Below are positions 34,708 through 43,822 of a stretch of DNA of 47,876 nucleotides, in pieces; position 1 is the stretch's first letter, and every line of letters begins with the position of its first letter. The stretch spans positions 78,263 to 126,138 of the forward strand of contig MGBO01000007.1 in assembly GCA_001788295.1 (NCBI GenBank), written 5' to 3'. The notes below the pieces were generated by a model, which had not been told where the DNA came from, did not search any database, and was given only the letters and a program-made list of their open reading frames with translations. Source of the stretch: Candidatus Roizmanbacteria bacterium RIFOXYC1_FULL_41_16 (GTDB lineage: Bacteria; Patescibacteriota; Microgenomatia; UBA1406). Both the position numbers and the translations under genes were made by a program.

Positions 34708-35250
34708 ATGTCAAAAATTGGTAACAATCCGGTCATAATTGAAAAGGAAGTTCAGATAACGACAGTTGGTAATGAAGTGACTGTCAAAGGTTCAAAAGGC
34801 GAGTTGAGTTTAAAATTGCCCAAAGCCATTAAATTGGAAATAAAAGACAATCAGGCACATTTTACCAACGTTAAGCCCAGTAAGAAAAGCCGGGCTTTAC
34901 ACGGTTTGACCAGAATGCTTTTTGCCAACGCCGCCTCAGGCGTGATCAATCTTTGGGAAAAGACCCTGGAAATTCATGGAGTTGGTTTCAGAGTTAAGCA
35001 AGAGGCGGACAATTTGGTTTTCCAAATTGGATATTCGCATCCGGTTAACTTTAAAGTGCCTCAGGGAGTCCTAGCCACTGTTAAGGGCAGCAAAATCGTC
35101 ATTGCCGGAGTTAATAAACAACAGGTTGGTGAAATTGCCGCTGCGATCAAAAGAATTCGTAAACCGGACAAATATAAAGGCAAAGGAATCAGATATCAGG
35201 GTGAGGTTATTAAATTAAAGCCGGGCAAAAAAGCCAAAACTACGGCCTAA
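34708..35250 (+). CDS. rplF: Ribosomal protein L6
   Basis: 180 residues. MSKIGNNPV start, two similar domains, and the C-terminal [19 protein letters not shown] signature. L6 lies near the factor-binding site. Confidence 0.97.
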   Translation: MSKIGNNPVIIEKEVQITTVGNEVTVKGSKGELSLKLPKAIKLEIKDNQAHFTNVKPSKKSRALHGLTRMLFANAASGVINLWEKTLEIHGVGFRVKQEADNLVFQIGYSHPVNFKVPQGVLATVKGSKIVIAGVNKQQVGEIAAAIKRIRKPDKYKGKGIRYQGEVIKLKPGKKAKTTA

Positions 35251-35263
35251 ATTAAAAACAAAT

Positions 35264-35632
35264 ATGAAAATCAGCAGTTTACTCAAACAAACAAGACGTC
35301 AGCGAAGTCGTCGCTTGCTTAGAGTCAGGCGTCCGATTCTTGAGAGCAAAGCCAGACCAAGATTGACTGTTCATCGCTCAAGTCGCTATATTTATGCTCA
35401 GATTATTGATGACCGGTTGGGTAAAACTTTGGTCGCTTCTTCTGACTTAAAGATCAAAGTCAAAGACAAGCAAACCAAGACCGAACGGGCCAAATTGGTC
35501 GGCAAGGCTTTGGCTGAAAAAGCGATGGCCAAAAAAATCAAAACCGTGGTTTTTGATCGCGGTTGGTATAAGTTTCACGGCCGGATAAAGGCGTTAGCCG
35601 ACAGTGCTCGTGAAGCCGGATTAATATTTTAA
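35264..35632 (+). CDS. rplR: Ribosomal protein L18
   Basis: 122 residues. [20 protein letters not shown] and [26 protein letters not shown] are conserved. L18 binds 5S rRNA with L5. The N-terminus is rich in Arg. Confidence 0.97.
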   Translation: MKISSLLKQTRRQRSRRLLRVRRPILESKARPRLTVHRSSRYIYAQIIDDRLGKTLVASSDLKIKVKDKQTKTERAKLVGKALAEKAMAKKIKTVVFDRGWYKFHGRIKALADSAREAGLIF

Positions 35633-35639
35633 TTTATTT

Positions 35640-36089
35640 ATGAAACAAGATTCGCAACTGCAAGAACAAGTTTTGGATTTACGCCGGGTTTCCCGAAAAG
35701 TCCCGGGCGGTAATTATGCCAGCTTTTCTGCTTTGGTGGCAGTGGGGGACGGCAAAGGCGGTTTGGGAATCGGTTTGGCCAAAGCTCTTGAGGTGCCTCG
35801 GGCAATTAATAAGGCTCTTACTAAGGCCAGAAAAAGAATGATCACTATCAAACTTCACGGCACCACCATTCCCTATGACTTAATGGTGAAATATAACGCC
35901 AGCAAGCTTCTTTTAAAGCCTGCTCCAGAGGGGACTGGTTTAAAAGTCGGGAGTGTGGTCCGACCCTTGATGAACATGGCCGGAATTAAAGATCTGTCCG
36001 GCAAAATTTACGGTTCAAACAACAAGATCAATCTGACCTATGCAGTTTACGAACTGTTTAAAAAATTAGCTTATGAACAAAATGGTTAA
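35640..36089 (+). CDS. rpsE: Ribosomal protein S5
   Basis: 149 residues, shorter than the 167 of E. coli at both ends. RRVSRKVPGGNYASFSALVAVGDGKGGLGIGLAKALEVP is split by the usual conserved glycines, and the KVGSVVRPLMNMAGIKDL block follows. S5 contributes to decoding accuracy and mRNA entry. rpmD (L30), which follows rpsE in most bacteria, is absent here. Confidence 0.97.
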   Translation: MKQDSQLQEQVLDLRRVSRKVPGGNYASFSALVAVGDGKGGLGIGLAKALEVPRAINKALTKARKRMITIKLHGTTIPYDLMVKYNASKLLLKPAPEGTGLKVGSVVRPLMNMAGIKDLSGKIYGSNNKINLTYAVYELFKKLAYEQNG

Positions 36090-36522
36090 ATTACATCAGT
36101 TGCCGGTAATTCACAGCAAAAGACCCAAGCGAGTTGGTCGAGGTTGGGGATCTGGCAAAGGTAAATATGCCGGTCGTGGCAACAAAGGTCAAAAATCACG
36201 CGAAAAAATCAAATGGCTGTTTGAAGGTGGTCAAGCCAAGCTTCAGAAACGTTTGCCCATGATCAGAGGTAAGGGCAAAAACAGATCTTTTATCGTGAAA
36301 CCGGAGATCATCAATGTTTCGGACTTGGAGCTTCTTAAATCAGTTAAGAGCGGAACCGTAATTGACAATCAATTTATGATCAAAATTGGCATAATAGAAA
36401 AAGGCCAGAAAATTAAATTATTAGGTAATGGTCGGCTGACCAAAAAGTTGGTCATCAAAATTCAAGCCTCAGAAAAAGCAATGCAAAAAGTTAAACAGGC
36501 AGGTGGTGAAAATCAATCTTAA
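36073..36522 (+). CDS. rplO: Ribosomal protein L15
   Basis: 149 residues from 36073, or 146 from the second ATG at 36082, which lies in the same AATGGTTAA context as other starts in this operon. RVGRGWGSGKGKYAGRGNKGQKSR is split by many Gly as expected for the extended tail, followed by FEGGQAKLQKRLP. It directly follows rpsE with no rpmD between them. Confidence 0.95.
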   Translation: MNKMVKLHQLPVIHSKRPKRVGRGWGSGKGKYAGRGNKGQKSREKIKWLFEGGQAKLQKRLPMIRGKGKNRSFIVKPEIINVSDLELLKSVKSGTVIDNQFMIKIGIIEKGQKIKLLGNGRLTKKLVIKIQASEKAMQKVKQAGGENQS

Positions 36523-37801
36523 AGCCATTATCGGCGATATCTGGTCAAACAGAGCCCTGCGTCGCAAATTTTTATTTACCCTTTTTATCCTCTTCGTTTT
36601 CAGACTGTTTGCTTTTGTTACCATCCCCACGATTGATTTAACCAAGCTGCAGGAATTGTTTTCTGGAAACCAATTTTTGGTTCTTTTGGATATTTTCTCC
36701 GGTGGCACTTTGGTTAACTTTTCCATTATGGCAGTGGGTTTGAATCCTTATATCAATGCCTCAATTGCTATTCAACTGTTTTCGGTGATCTATCCGCCAC
36801 TGGAGGCGCTTTCCAAAGAAGGTGAATTCGGCCGATTTAAGCTCAATCAATACACTCGTTTTGTCACTCTGCCAATTGCTTTTTTACAAAGCATTGGTAT
36901 GTACTTTTTTCTCCATAATCAGCAGATTATCGGCGCTTTGAGTTTTGTCGAGCTTTTGGTTTTTGCGCTCTCCTTGACCGCCGGAACCTTTATTTTAATG
37001 TGGCTAGGCGAGCTGATTTCGGAGTTTGGCGTCGGTAACGGTGTTTCTTTTATCATTTTGGCAGGTATTGTCGGCCGGTTGCCGGTGATGTTTGGTCAGT
37101 CGATTAATTTGCTCAATCAAGAAACAGTTATTCCCTCGCTGATTTTAATCGGGATTTCCCTCGCGGTTATTTATGCAGTCGTAGTTTTAAACGAAGCTAA
37201 GCGCAAAATTCCGGTTTATTACGCCAAACGGGTCAGGGGTGGCAAAATGTATGGCGGCGCCACCAATTATCTGCCGATCAAACTGAGTCAGGCCGGAGTC
37301 ATTCCCATTATCTTTGCCGTTTCCTTTGTTTTGTTTCCACAACTGATTGGTAATTTTATGAGTAGTTCCAACAATCCTAGCGTAGCCGGAATTGGTCAAT
37401 TTCTGGTAACTGTGTTTAATGCTAACGGCGCTGTTTACAACATTATCTACTTCTTGCTGGTGGTGATTTTTACTTTCTTTTATTCGTCCATTATTTTCAA
37501 TCCGCAAAAAATTACCGATGAAATTCAAAAATATGGTGGTTTTATTCCTGGCATCAGACCGGGCAAAAACACCCGTGATTATCTTCAGGCCACTCTTTAT
37601 CGTCTCACTTTTATCGGCGCGATTTTTTTGGGTATTATTGCCGTGTTACCCAATATTCTTTCCGGTTTAACCGGCGCCAGACTCATTTTCTTTGGCGGCA
37701 CCAGTATCTTAATTGTTGTTTCGGTGATTCTGGAAACTTATAAGGTGGTTCAGGCCCAATTAACAACCGCTAATTATGATAAGTTACAAAGCTTAGTATG
37801 A
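36503..37801 (+). CDS. secY: Preprotein translocase channel SecY
   Basis: 432 residues, ten membrane helices as expected. The start is GTG (36503 or the next codon), overlapping rplO by 20 nt. Conserved parts include GLNPYINASIAIQLF (plug and TM2), GNGVSFIILAGIV and the cytoplasmic loop with GGATNYLPIKLSQAGVIPIIFA, and GFIPGIRPGKNT near the SecA-binding loop. It forms the protein-export channel driven by SecA (17239). Confidence 0.97.
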   Translation: MVKINLKAIIGDIWSNRALRRKFLFTLFILFVFRLFAFVTIPTIDLTKLQELFSGNQFLVLLDIFSGGTLVNFSIMAVGLNPYINASIAIQLFSVIYPPLEALSKEGEFGRFKLNQYTRFVTLPIAFLQSIGMYFFLHNQQIIGALSFVELLVFALSLTAGTFILMWLGELISEFGVGNGVSFIILAGIVGRLPVMFGQSINLLNQETVIPSLILIGISLAVIYAVVVLNEAKRKIPVYYAKRVRGGKMYGGATNYLPIKLSQAGVIPIIFAVSFVLFPQLIGNFMSSSNNPSVAGIGQFLVTVFNANGAVYNIIYFLLVVIFTFFYSSIIFNPQKITDEIQKYGGFIPGIRPGKNTRDYLQATLYRLTFIGAIFLGIIAVLPNILSGLTGARLIFFGGTSILIVVSVILETYKVVQAQLTTANYDKLQSLV

Positions 37802-38925
37802 AAATAGTCTTATTTGGAATTCCGGGCGCGGGTAAAAGCACTCAGGGAAATTTGCTGTCCCGACAGTTGCATATTCCTTATTTGTCTACCGGCCACATTT
37901 TTCGCAAGATCGCTCAGGAAAAGACCCAATGGGGTCGCTATATCAAAGAAACCATGGCGGCGGGGTTACTCATTCCAGACAAAGAAACTATCACCATTGT
38001 CGACGAGTATTTGAGCCGTCGGGAGTATCAAAAAGGCTATATTTTAGACGGTTTTCCCAGAAATCTCCATCAGGCCAAAACTTTTGCTAATCATATTGAT
38101 TCGGTGATATATCTCAAAATCCCTGATAAAGAATCGTTGTGGCGAATTGCCGGTCGCGAAAGCGAAGGCCGCGACGACGATACGATTGCAGCAATGAAAA
38201 AACGAATCGAAATTTTTCATAAATACACCAAGCCGGTTCTTGACTATTACCGCCGCAAAAAATTGCTGGTGGAGATAGACGGCAGTAAAAGCATTAAGCA
38301 CGTTAACAAATACTTGTTGAAGTCTTTGGGTAAGTCAATTGGCAAAAATGGATTGACTTCGTGGCACAAACGCCGCAAAGTTTTATTGGCGATTGTCGGA
38401 TTGCCCGGCGCGGGTAAAAGTGTGGCCGCGGAGTATTTCAAAAAACGGGGGTTTCCGGTCATCAGACTCGGTCAGATTACAGATGACATTATCAAAGAGC
38501 GCAAGTTAGTTAATAACAACGCCAATAACAAGATTGTGCGTGAAGAGCTGCGGGCCAAACACGGCATGGATGCCTATATTGTCAGAAACATTCCCAAAAT
38601 TCGCCACGAGTTTGAAAGCGGGCCAGTGGTCGTGATTGACGGGATGCGTTCCTACGAAGAGTATTTAAGTGCGCAGAAGAATTTTCGTAATGTTTTTCTA
38701 TTGGCGGTTGTCGCGGACAAGCAGGTTCGTTATAGCCGCTTAAAACGCCGCAAAACCCGCAGTAATCTCAGCGGGCCAGATCGTGATTTGCAGGAAGTCG
38801 TTAATTTGAATATGGGCCCAACCATTGCTTTAGCCGATTCTTTGATCATTAATAACGGTACTGCCCTTGATTTTGAGGACAAGCTGGAGGATGTGTATCG
38901 CCAAGTTTATTTCGGCCTTGATTAA
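37798..38925 (+). CDS. adk: Adenylate kinase fused to a second P-loop kinase domain of UPF0200 type
   Basis: 375 residues. Residues 1-185 are adenylate kinase: P-loop GIPGAGKST (7-15), the LSTGHIFR AMP-binding segment, LDGFPRN, and a short LID around RESEGRDDD. A linker (186-196) leads to a second P-loop GLPGAGKS (201-208), followed by VIRLGQI, LRAKHGMDAY, VVIDGMRSYEEY, and IALADSLIINNG, which match the archaeal UPF0200/AAA_18 dephospho-CoA-kinase-like family. Adk makes 2 ADP from ATP and AMP. The role of the second domain is unknown. The start overlaps secY by 4 nt, in the usual adk position. Confidence 0.85.
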   Translation: MKIVLFGIPGAGKSTQGNLLSRQLHIPYLSTGHIFRKIAQEKTQWGRYIKETMAAGLLIPDKETITIVDEYLSRREYQKGYILDGFPRNLHQAKTFANHIDSVIYLKIPDKESLWRIAGRESEGRDDDTIAAMKKRIEIFHKYTKPVLDYYRRKKLLVEIDGSKSIKHVNKYLLKSLGKSIGKNGLTSWHKRRKVLLAIVGLPGAGKSVAAEYFKKRGFPVIRLGQITDDIIKERKLVNNNANNKIVREELRAKHGMDAYIVRNIPKIRHEFESGPVVVIDGMRSYEEYLSAQKNFRNVFLLAVVADKQVRYSRLKRRKTRSNLSGPDRDLQEVVNLNMGPTIALADSLIINNGTALDFEDKLEDVYRQVYFGLD

Positions 38926-39680
38926 TGGTTTACTCTTCCCACAATTCTTCCAAAAAAACGGCGATGATCAAAGCCGGCCAAATCTTAACATCGGTTTTGA
39001 CTGATTTAAAAGCCGAAATCAAAGTTGGCATCACCACCAAAGAACTTGATCAAAAAGCTCAGGACTTGATTCATCACTACGGCGGCCAAGTCAGTTTTAA
39101 CAAAGTTCCGGGTTATCACTGGGCCACCTGTATGTCAGTAAACGAAGTGATTGTCCATGGCGTTCCCAGCCATTACCGGCTCAAAGAGAATGATATGTTG
39201 AAACTGGATATTGGTGTTTATCTGAATGGCTATCATATTGATTATGGTGACAGTTTTTATTTGGGTACACCACCGCCAGCAGTCTCACGATTTATGGATG
39301 TTGGCCGCGCCACTCTTAAGAAAGTGATTCTTTTGGCCAAGGCCAATACCCACATCGGTTTAGTCAGTCAAACAATTGAACAGTCTATTCAGGGTGCCGG
39401 CTATCAGGTGATTTATAATCTTACCGGCCACGCCGTGGGGAAAGAGCTTCACGAAGACCCGCTTATTCCGCAGTTTTTAGAGGGATCAATTGCCAAAACG
39501 CCGCGATTTCAAGCCGGCAATGCCTATGCTTTGGAGATTATTTACTCGATGAAAGATAGTCAGATCCGTCACGCCAACAATGACGGTTGGAGTTTAAGAA
39601 CAAAAACCGGCAGCACTAACTGCTGTTTTGAAAATACGGTCTTTATTGAACCTGATCAAAGTTTGGTTATTGTAAATTAA
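38925..39680 (+). CDS. map: Methionine aminopeptidase, type I
   Basis: 251 residues. Metal ligands are Asp95, Asp106 (DIGVYLNGYHIDYGDS), His169 (TGHAVGKELHEDP), Glu204 and Glu236; His79 in VHGVPS is the substrate-contact His. It removes the initiator methionine. It starts at the adk stop (1-nt overlap). The final helix and Cys pair are ordinary for the family. Confidence 0.95.
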   Translation: MVYSSHNSSKKTAMIKAGQILTSVLTDLKAEIKVGITTKELDQKAQDLIHHYGGQVSFNKVPGYHWATCMSVNEVIVHGVPSHYRLKENDMLKLDIGVYLNGYHIDYGDSFYLGTPPPAVSRFMDVGRATLKKVILLAKANTHIGLVSQTIEQSIQGAGYQVIYNLTGHAVGKELHEDPLIPQFLEGSIAKTPRFQAGNAYALEIIYSMKDSQIRHANNDGWSLRTKTGSTNCCFENTVFIEPDQSLVIVN

Positions 39681-39702
39681 TGTTTTATTTTTTGAAGATT
39701 AG

Positions 39703-39711
39703 TGATATAAT
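39703..39711 (+). promoter_or_regulatory. Extended -10 promoter before infA
   Basis: TG-A-TATAAT (39703-39711) with 12 bases to the ATG at 39724, predicting a leader of about 5 nt. No good -35. Confidence 0.55.
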
Positions 39712-39723
39712 TTGTCTTTCGTA

Positions 39724-39945
39724 ATGCTGAATAACAACGACAACTTAATTATTGTGGGCGAGGTTATGGAAAACCTGCCGAACACAATGTTTAGAGTAAA
39801 AATCGGGGATAGTCAGAACACGGTTTTGTGCTATCTGAGTGGTAAAATGCGTAAGCATTTTATCAAGATTATTCCCGGCGACAAGGTAAAAATTGAGATT
39901 ACTCCCTACGATAAGTATCGGGGGAGAATTATTTATCGAATGTAA
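39724..39945 (+). CDS. infA: Translation initiation factor IF-1
   Basis: 73 residues from the ATG at 39724; a TTG at 39712 was rejected because it adds four residues foreign to the family. OB-fold sequence: [37 protein letters not shown], and the end [14 protein letters not shown]-1 closes the A site during initiation. A short extended -10 promoter lies just upstream. Confidence 0.95.
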   Translation: MLNNNDNLIIVGEVMENLPNTMFRVKIGDSQNTVLCYLSGKMRKHFIKIIPGDKVKIEITPYDKYRGRIIYRM

Positions 39946-39952
39946 CAACAGT

Positions 39953-40066
39953 ATGAAAGTCAAAGCATCAGTCAAAAAAATTTGTCCTAAATGTAAGTTA
40001 GTCAAAAGGCGTGGCCGGTTACAAGTTATTTGTGATAATCCTAAGCACAAACAACGACAGGGGTAA
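39953..40066 (+). CDS. rpmJ: Ribosomal protein L36
   Basis: 37 residues, begins [15 protein letters not shown]. Zinc ligands are Cys11, Cys14, Cys27 and His32, the classic form. It binds 23S rRNA. Lies between infA (7-nt gap) and rpsM, the normal place. Confidence 0.93.
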   Translation: MKVKASVKKICPKCKLVKRRGRLQVICDNPKHKQRQG

Positions 40067-40069
40067 TTA

Positions 40070-40486
40070 ATGGCTAGATTATTTGGAATCAATCTCACCG
40101 ATAAAGATAAAATCAGTTTTGCCTTAACCGGAATTTATGGAATTGGGTTTCCCAGAGCCAAGCAAATTTTGACTTTGTTAAAGATCGATATTACCAAAAG
40201 AGTCAAAGATCTAACCGAGGCTGAGATCAAACAGATCCAAGACTATGTTGAAAAACAGTTTAAGGTTGAGGGTGATTTGAGATTGGAAATTAACGAAAAC
40301 ATTAAACGTTTGAAAGAAATCGGCAGCTATCGGGGCATTCGCCATCTGCGTGGTTTACCTTGCCGTGGACAGCGGACCCGTTCCAACGCTCGTACCCGCA
40401 AAGGCAAGAAACGGACCATTGGTGCCTTGAGTAAGGAAGCTTGGGCGAAGATTGACCAAGTGACTCAACAAAAGCAAGTTAAATAA
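40070..40486 (+). CDS. rpsM: Ribosomal protein S13
   Basis: 138 residues, ~20 longer than in E. coli mainly at the C-terminus. MARLFGINLTDK start, GIYGIGFPRAKQIL and RGIRHLRGLPCRGQRTRSNARTRKG split at the typical RGLP. S13 bridges the 30S head with the 50S subunit. Confidence 0.97.
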   Translation: MARLFGINLTDKDKISFALTGIYGIGFPRAKQILTLLKIDITKRVKDLTEAEIKQIQDYVEKQFKVEGDLRLEINENIKRLKEIGSYRGIRHLRGLPCRGQRTRSNARTRKGKKRTIGALSKEAWAKIDQVTQQKQVK

Positions 40487-40494
40487 ACCATCAA

Positions 40495-40920
40495 ATGACA
40501 GAACCAAAAGACAAAAAAATCATTCAAGAAAAAAAAGCGGTTAAACCAGCAGAAAAGAAACAGGCCAGATATGTTCCCAAAGGCCGCATTTACCTAACAG
40601 CCACTTTCAACAACACCATGATTTCAATTACTGACGACCAAGGTCAGGTCCTTCATTGGAATTCCTGTGGCAAGATGGGTTTTTCCGGAACTCGTAAATC
40701 CACACCTTATGCCGCCACTTCGACAATTGAACAGGTTTTACGTGAGGCCAAGGATGTCTCTGGTTTGACCGAGGTAAGCGTTTATGTCAAGGGAGCCGGG
40801 CCGGGTCGCGACTCTTTGCTCAGAGTGTTAAGAAACAGCGATTTTGAAATTAATAAGTTGGTTGATCTGACTCCGGTCCCGCACGACGGAATTCGACCAA
40901 AGAAACGAAGGAGAGTTTAA
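40495..40920 (+). CDS. rpsK: Ribosomal protein S11
   Basis: 141 residues. A Lys-rich N-terminal extension of about 25 residues is followed by IYLTATFNNTMISITD, GFSGTRKSTPYAA and VYVKGAGPGRDSLLR. The C-terminus with PVPHDGIRPKKRRRV is standard. It forms part of the 30S platform. Confidence 0.97.
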   Translation: MTEPKDKKIIQEKKAVKPAEKKQARYVPKGRIYLTATFNNTMISITDDQGQVLHWNSCGKMGFSGTRKSTPYAATSTIEQVLREAKDVSGLTEVSVYVKGAGPGRDSLLRVLRNSDFEINKLVDLTPVPHDGIRPKKRRRV

Positions 40921-40921
40921 T

Positions 40922-41551
40922 ATGGGTAGATTATTAAAAAGCAAAAACAAATTAGCCAGACGTGAAGGAGTCGATCTTTCTTTAAAGACTTTTGGTACCA
41001 AGTCACACGCCTCACTTTTGAGAAGATTAACCATTATTCCGGGTAAAAAAACCGTTACCAAAAGAATGCGCAAACTGTCTGATTTTGGCAAACAGTTGCG
41101 TGAAAAGCAAAAATTGAAAAGAATTTATGGTTTGAGTGAAAAAGGTTTAAACCGTTACTTTAAGAAAGCGATTAAGTCCAAAGGCAACACTGTCGAGCAC
41201 TTGGTTAAGTTGCTTGAATATCGTTTGGATAATGTTCTGTACCGGTTGAGAATGGCCCCGACCAGAGCCAGCGCCCGGCAGCTGGTCACTCATGGTCATG
41301 TTGAGATTAACGGTCGCAAAATGAACATTCCGTCGCAACAGATCCAGAAAAATGATAAAATTAAGTTTAATAACGTCAAGACTGAGGAAATTCCTTACGT
41401 TAAGGCGATTTTGGAGGAAAAGAATCTACAATTACCAAATTGGCTTAAGCGCAGTAAGAATCTTGGCCAGGTAGTTGGCGATCTGAAAGTAGAGGAGTAT
41501 GTTGAGCCGGTTAATATGTCATTAGTAGTAGAATTTTATTCTAAATTATAA
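40922..41551 (+). CDS. rpsD: Ribosomal protein S4
   Basis: 209 residues. KQLREKQKLKRIYGLSEKGL and LLEYRLDNVLYRLRMAPTRASARQLVTHGHVEINGRK are the S4 core, interrupted by the normal S4 RNA-binding domain. The N-terminus lacks zinc-binding cysteines. A real Shine-Dalgarno (AAGGAG) lies upstream in the end of rpsK. S4 starts 30S assembly. Confidence 0.97.
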   Translation: MGRLLKSKNKLARREGVDLSLKTFGTKSHASLLRRLTIIPGKKTVTKRMRKLSDFGKQLREKQKLKRIYGLSEKGLNRYFKKAIKSKGNTVEHLVKLLEYRLDNVLYRLRMAPTRASARQLVTHGHVEINGRKMNIPSQQIQKNDKIKFNNVKTEEIPYVKAILEEKNLQLPNWLKRSKNLGQVVGDLKVEEYVEPVNMSLVVEFYSKL

Positions 41552-41567
41552 ATTGAATTTTTTTTCT

Positions 41568-42476
41568 ATGGCAAAAGCCAATTTTTTTGTTGAAACTAAA
41601 CAAACCACTGATAAGCACGGTATTTTGGAATTGTATCCTTTGGAAAGAGGTTTCGGTCAGACCATGGGCAATGTTTTACGCCGAACCATGCTGGCTTCGC
41701 TTGAAGGAGCGAGTGTTAATTATGTTAAGATCAAGGGCGTTTCCCATCCTTTTTCGACCATCAAGGGTCTAAAAGAAGATGTGCTCACCTTATTACTTAA
41801 TTTGAAACTGTTGAGGTTCAAATTTTCTGTTGATCAAGAACAGAAGTTAACCTTAAAGATTAAAGGTGCCAAAAAAGTGACCGCCTCGCAAATTGACGAT
41901 TCACCGCTTTGTAAAGTGATCAACAAAGATCTTTATCTTTGTGAAGTCGCCAAAGACGGCGCTTTGGAAGTGGAACTGTATATTAATAAAGGAATTGGTT
42001 ATGTTCCTTCAGAAGAAAAGCCGGAACGGGAATTTGGCTTAATGCCCATTGATTCAGTCTATACCCCGGTCACCAATGTCCAATTAAGTGTTCAGGCGAC
42101 TCGTGTTGGTAGCAAAACCAATTACGACAAACTGATTATGACTATCGATACCGATGGTAGTCTCACTCCGAGGGAAGCGCTTGATAAGGCCGCCAGAATC
42201 ATGGTGGATCAGTTTAGTCTGTTGGTCGAGGGAGGCGTGGTTAAGCCCATAGAAACCCAGACCAAAGAGGAAAAAGAGATTTCAGACAAAGAAGACCGAC
42301 AGGATATGATGGTCGACGAACTGGATCTGCCCACTCGAGTGATTAATGCCCTCATTAAACACGGAATTGAAACTGTTTCTCAGCTTAAGAATTTGTCCGA
42401 TGAAGAGCTGTCTCAAGTACGTGGTTTAGGCAAAAAATCAATCGAGGAATTAAAAGATAAATTGCATGAAATTTAA
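41568..42476 (+). CDS. rpoA: RNA polymerase alpha subunit
   Basis: 302 residues from the ATG at 41568; a TTG at 41553 would add five residues. The N-terminal dimerisation domain has LEPLERGFGQTMGNVLRR-type sequence (here LYPLERGFGQTMGNVLRRTM) and NVLRRTMLASLEGASV. The C-terminal domain (about 240-302) has LPTRVINALIKHGIETVSQL and LGKKSIEELKDKL, the helix-hairpin-helix DNA-binding fold that reads UP elements. It sits in the usual alpha-operon place between rpsD and rplQ. Confidence 0.97.
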   Translation: MAKANFFVETKQTTDKHGILELYPLERGFGQTMGNVLRRTMLASLEGASVNYVKIKGVSHPFSTIKGLKEDVLTLLLNLKLLRFKFSVDQEQKLTLKIKGAKKVTASQIDDSPLCKVINKDLYLCEVAKDGALEVELYINKGIGYVPSEEKPEREFGLMPIDSVYTPVTNVQLSVQATRVGSKTNYDKLIMTIDTDGSLTPREALDKAARIMVDQFSLLVEGGVVKPIETQTKEEKEISDKEDRQDMMVDELDLPTRVINALIKHGIETVSQLKNLSDEELSQVRGLGKKSIEELKDKLHEI

Positions 42477-42922
42477 TGAAAAAAAGGGTTACCAAAACTC
42501 TTCTTGGCAAAAAAGGAGAACGTAAAAGCCGCAGTCGGGGTCAGTTGAAAAGCATGTTTCGCTATGGCAAGATTACTGTTTCCAATAGTGTTGCCAAGCA
42601 GTTGGCACGTTTAGTTGATCGTCTCATTGCCCGAACCAAAGGAAGAGATCGACTGAATGCCACTCGTTATCTGATTACTCAGGTGGCCGATTTGGCACTG
42701 GCCAAACAAATTTTGACCTACAGTCAGCTTGTGTTAAGCAAAAGACAGAGTGGTTTTACCACCCAGACCAAGCTCAATCCCCGTCGGGGAGACGCTCACG
42801 AAGAAACAATTATTGAATTAATTGACTTTATCGCTAAGCCCAAAGTAAAAAAGACTGCCAAGACCAAAGCGACTCCAGAACCAAAAAAAGAGCCGGAGCC
42901 AAAAGTTCTATCTAAAAAATAA
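42476..42922 (+). CDS. rplQ: Ribosomal protein L17
   Basis: 148 residues. Begins with KKRVTKTLLGKKGERKSR, then FRYGKITVSNSVAKQL and LITQVADLALAKQILTY. The C-terminal tail (about 120-148) is Lys/Pro-rich and beyond the E. coli length. It shares one base with the rpoA stop and the rplM start. Confidence 0.95.
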   Translation: MKKRVTKTLLGKKGERKSRSRGQLKSMFRYGKITVSNSVAKQLARLVDRLIARTKGRDRLNATRYLITQVADLALAKQILTYSQLVLSKRQSGFTTQTKLNPRRGDAHEETIIELIDFIAKPKVKKTAKTKATPEPKKEPEPKVLSKK

Positions 42923-43371
42923 TGCTAAAACCCACACAATATACCAAAACCCTTAGCGCCAAGGATATTACCAGAACGGCGCATTTATTTGATGCCAAAG
43001 ACCAAAAATTAGGTCGTTTGGCAACTCAGATTGCAGTTAAGCTGATTGGCAAACACAAAGTCAATTATGTACCCAATCTTGACATGGGTGATTATGTGGT
43101 GGTAATTAACGCTGCCCATTTGGACTTGGGCCAGAAAAAAATCGAAAGCAAAGAATATAATCGTTATTCTGGTTATCAAAGCGGTCGCAAAACAACCACT
43201 CTGGCTTCATTGTGGCCAAAAGACGCAGACAAAGTGATTATTCTGGCAGTTAAAGGCATGTTGCCGGACAATAAGCTGAAAAAGGCCAGACTACAACGTT
43301 TGTTTGTCGCCAAAGACAAAGAATACAATTTGCCGCCGAAAATACAAAAATTAATTCCCAAAAATGGTTAA
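42922..43371 (+). CDS. rplM: Ribosomal protein L13
   Basis: 149 residues. LFDAKDQKLGRLATQIAVKLIGKHKVNYVPNLDMGDYV is the conserved first half, split by the usual glycine, and AVKGMLPDNKLKKARLQRLFV follows. L13 binds 23S rRNA early in assembly. The end overlaps rpsI by 8 nt. Confidence 0.95.
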   Translation: MLKPTQYTKTLSAKDITRTAHLFDAKDQKLGRLATQIAVKLIGKHKVNYVPNLDMGDYVVVINAAHLDLGQKKIESKEYNRYSGYQSGRKTTTLASLWPKDADKVIILAVKGMLPDNKLKKARLQRLFVAKDKEYNLPPKIQKLIPKNG

Positions 43372-43822
43372 AACTACCAAAGAAATTGTTAAAAAAATTA
43401 CCTATTATCAGGCCCTTGGCCGTCGCAAAAGTGCGACTTGTCGGGTGAGATTATGCCTGACAGTTAGGTCGCTAAAAAAAGTCAAGCAAGAGCTTAAAAA
43501 AGGCGACTTTCTAGTTAACTGGATTAAGTCTGAAGAATACTTTCCGGGCAAAATTACCCAGCAAATTTATTTGCAGCCGCTAATAATCACTGACTCACTT
43601 AATCGTTTTATCATTACGGCAACGGTCAAAGGTGGCGGTAAAATGAGTCAGGCTGAAGCGTTGCGCCTGGCCATTGCCAGAGCTTTACTAAAAGTAAATC
43701 CAGAATATCGTCCGACTTTGAAGGCACAGGGATTTTTGGAAGTTGATGCCAGAGTCCGTGAACGCCGCAAAGTGGGTATGGGTGGCAAATCCCGTCGCAA
43801 ACGTCAATCTCCCAAGCGTTAA
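43364..43822 (+). CDS. rpsI: Ribosomal protein S9
   Basis: 152 residues; an N-terminal extension and an added loop (about 30-60) enlarge it over E. coli S9 (130). YQALGRRKSATCRVRL, GGGKMSQAEALRLAIARAL and the tail RRKRQSPKR (usual SKR) are diagnostic. The tail touches P-site tRNA. Last gene of the operon; its stop overlaps the end of the convergent vanW-like gene. Confidence 0.95.
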   Translation: MVKTTKEIVKKITYYQALGRRKSATCRVRLCLTVRSLKKVKQELKKGDFLVNWIKSEEYFPGKITQQIYLQPLIITDSLNRFIITATVKGGGKMSQAEALRLAIARALLKVNPEYRPTLKAQGFLEVDARVRERRKVGMGGKSRRKRQSPKR

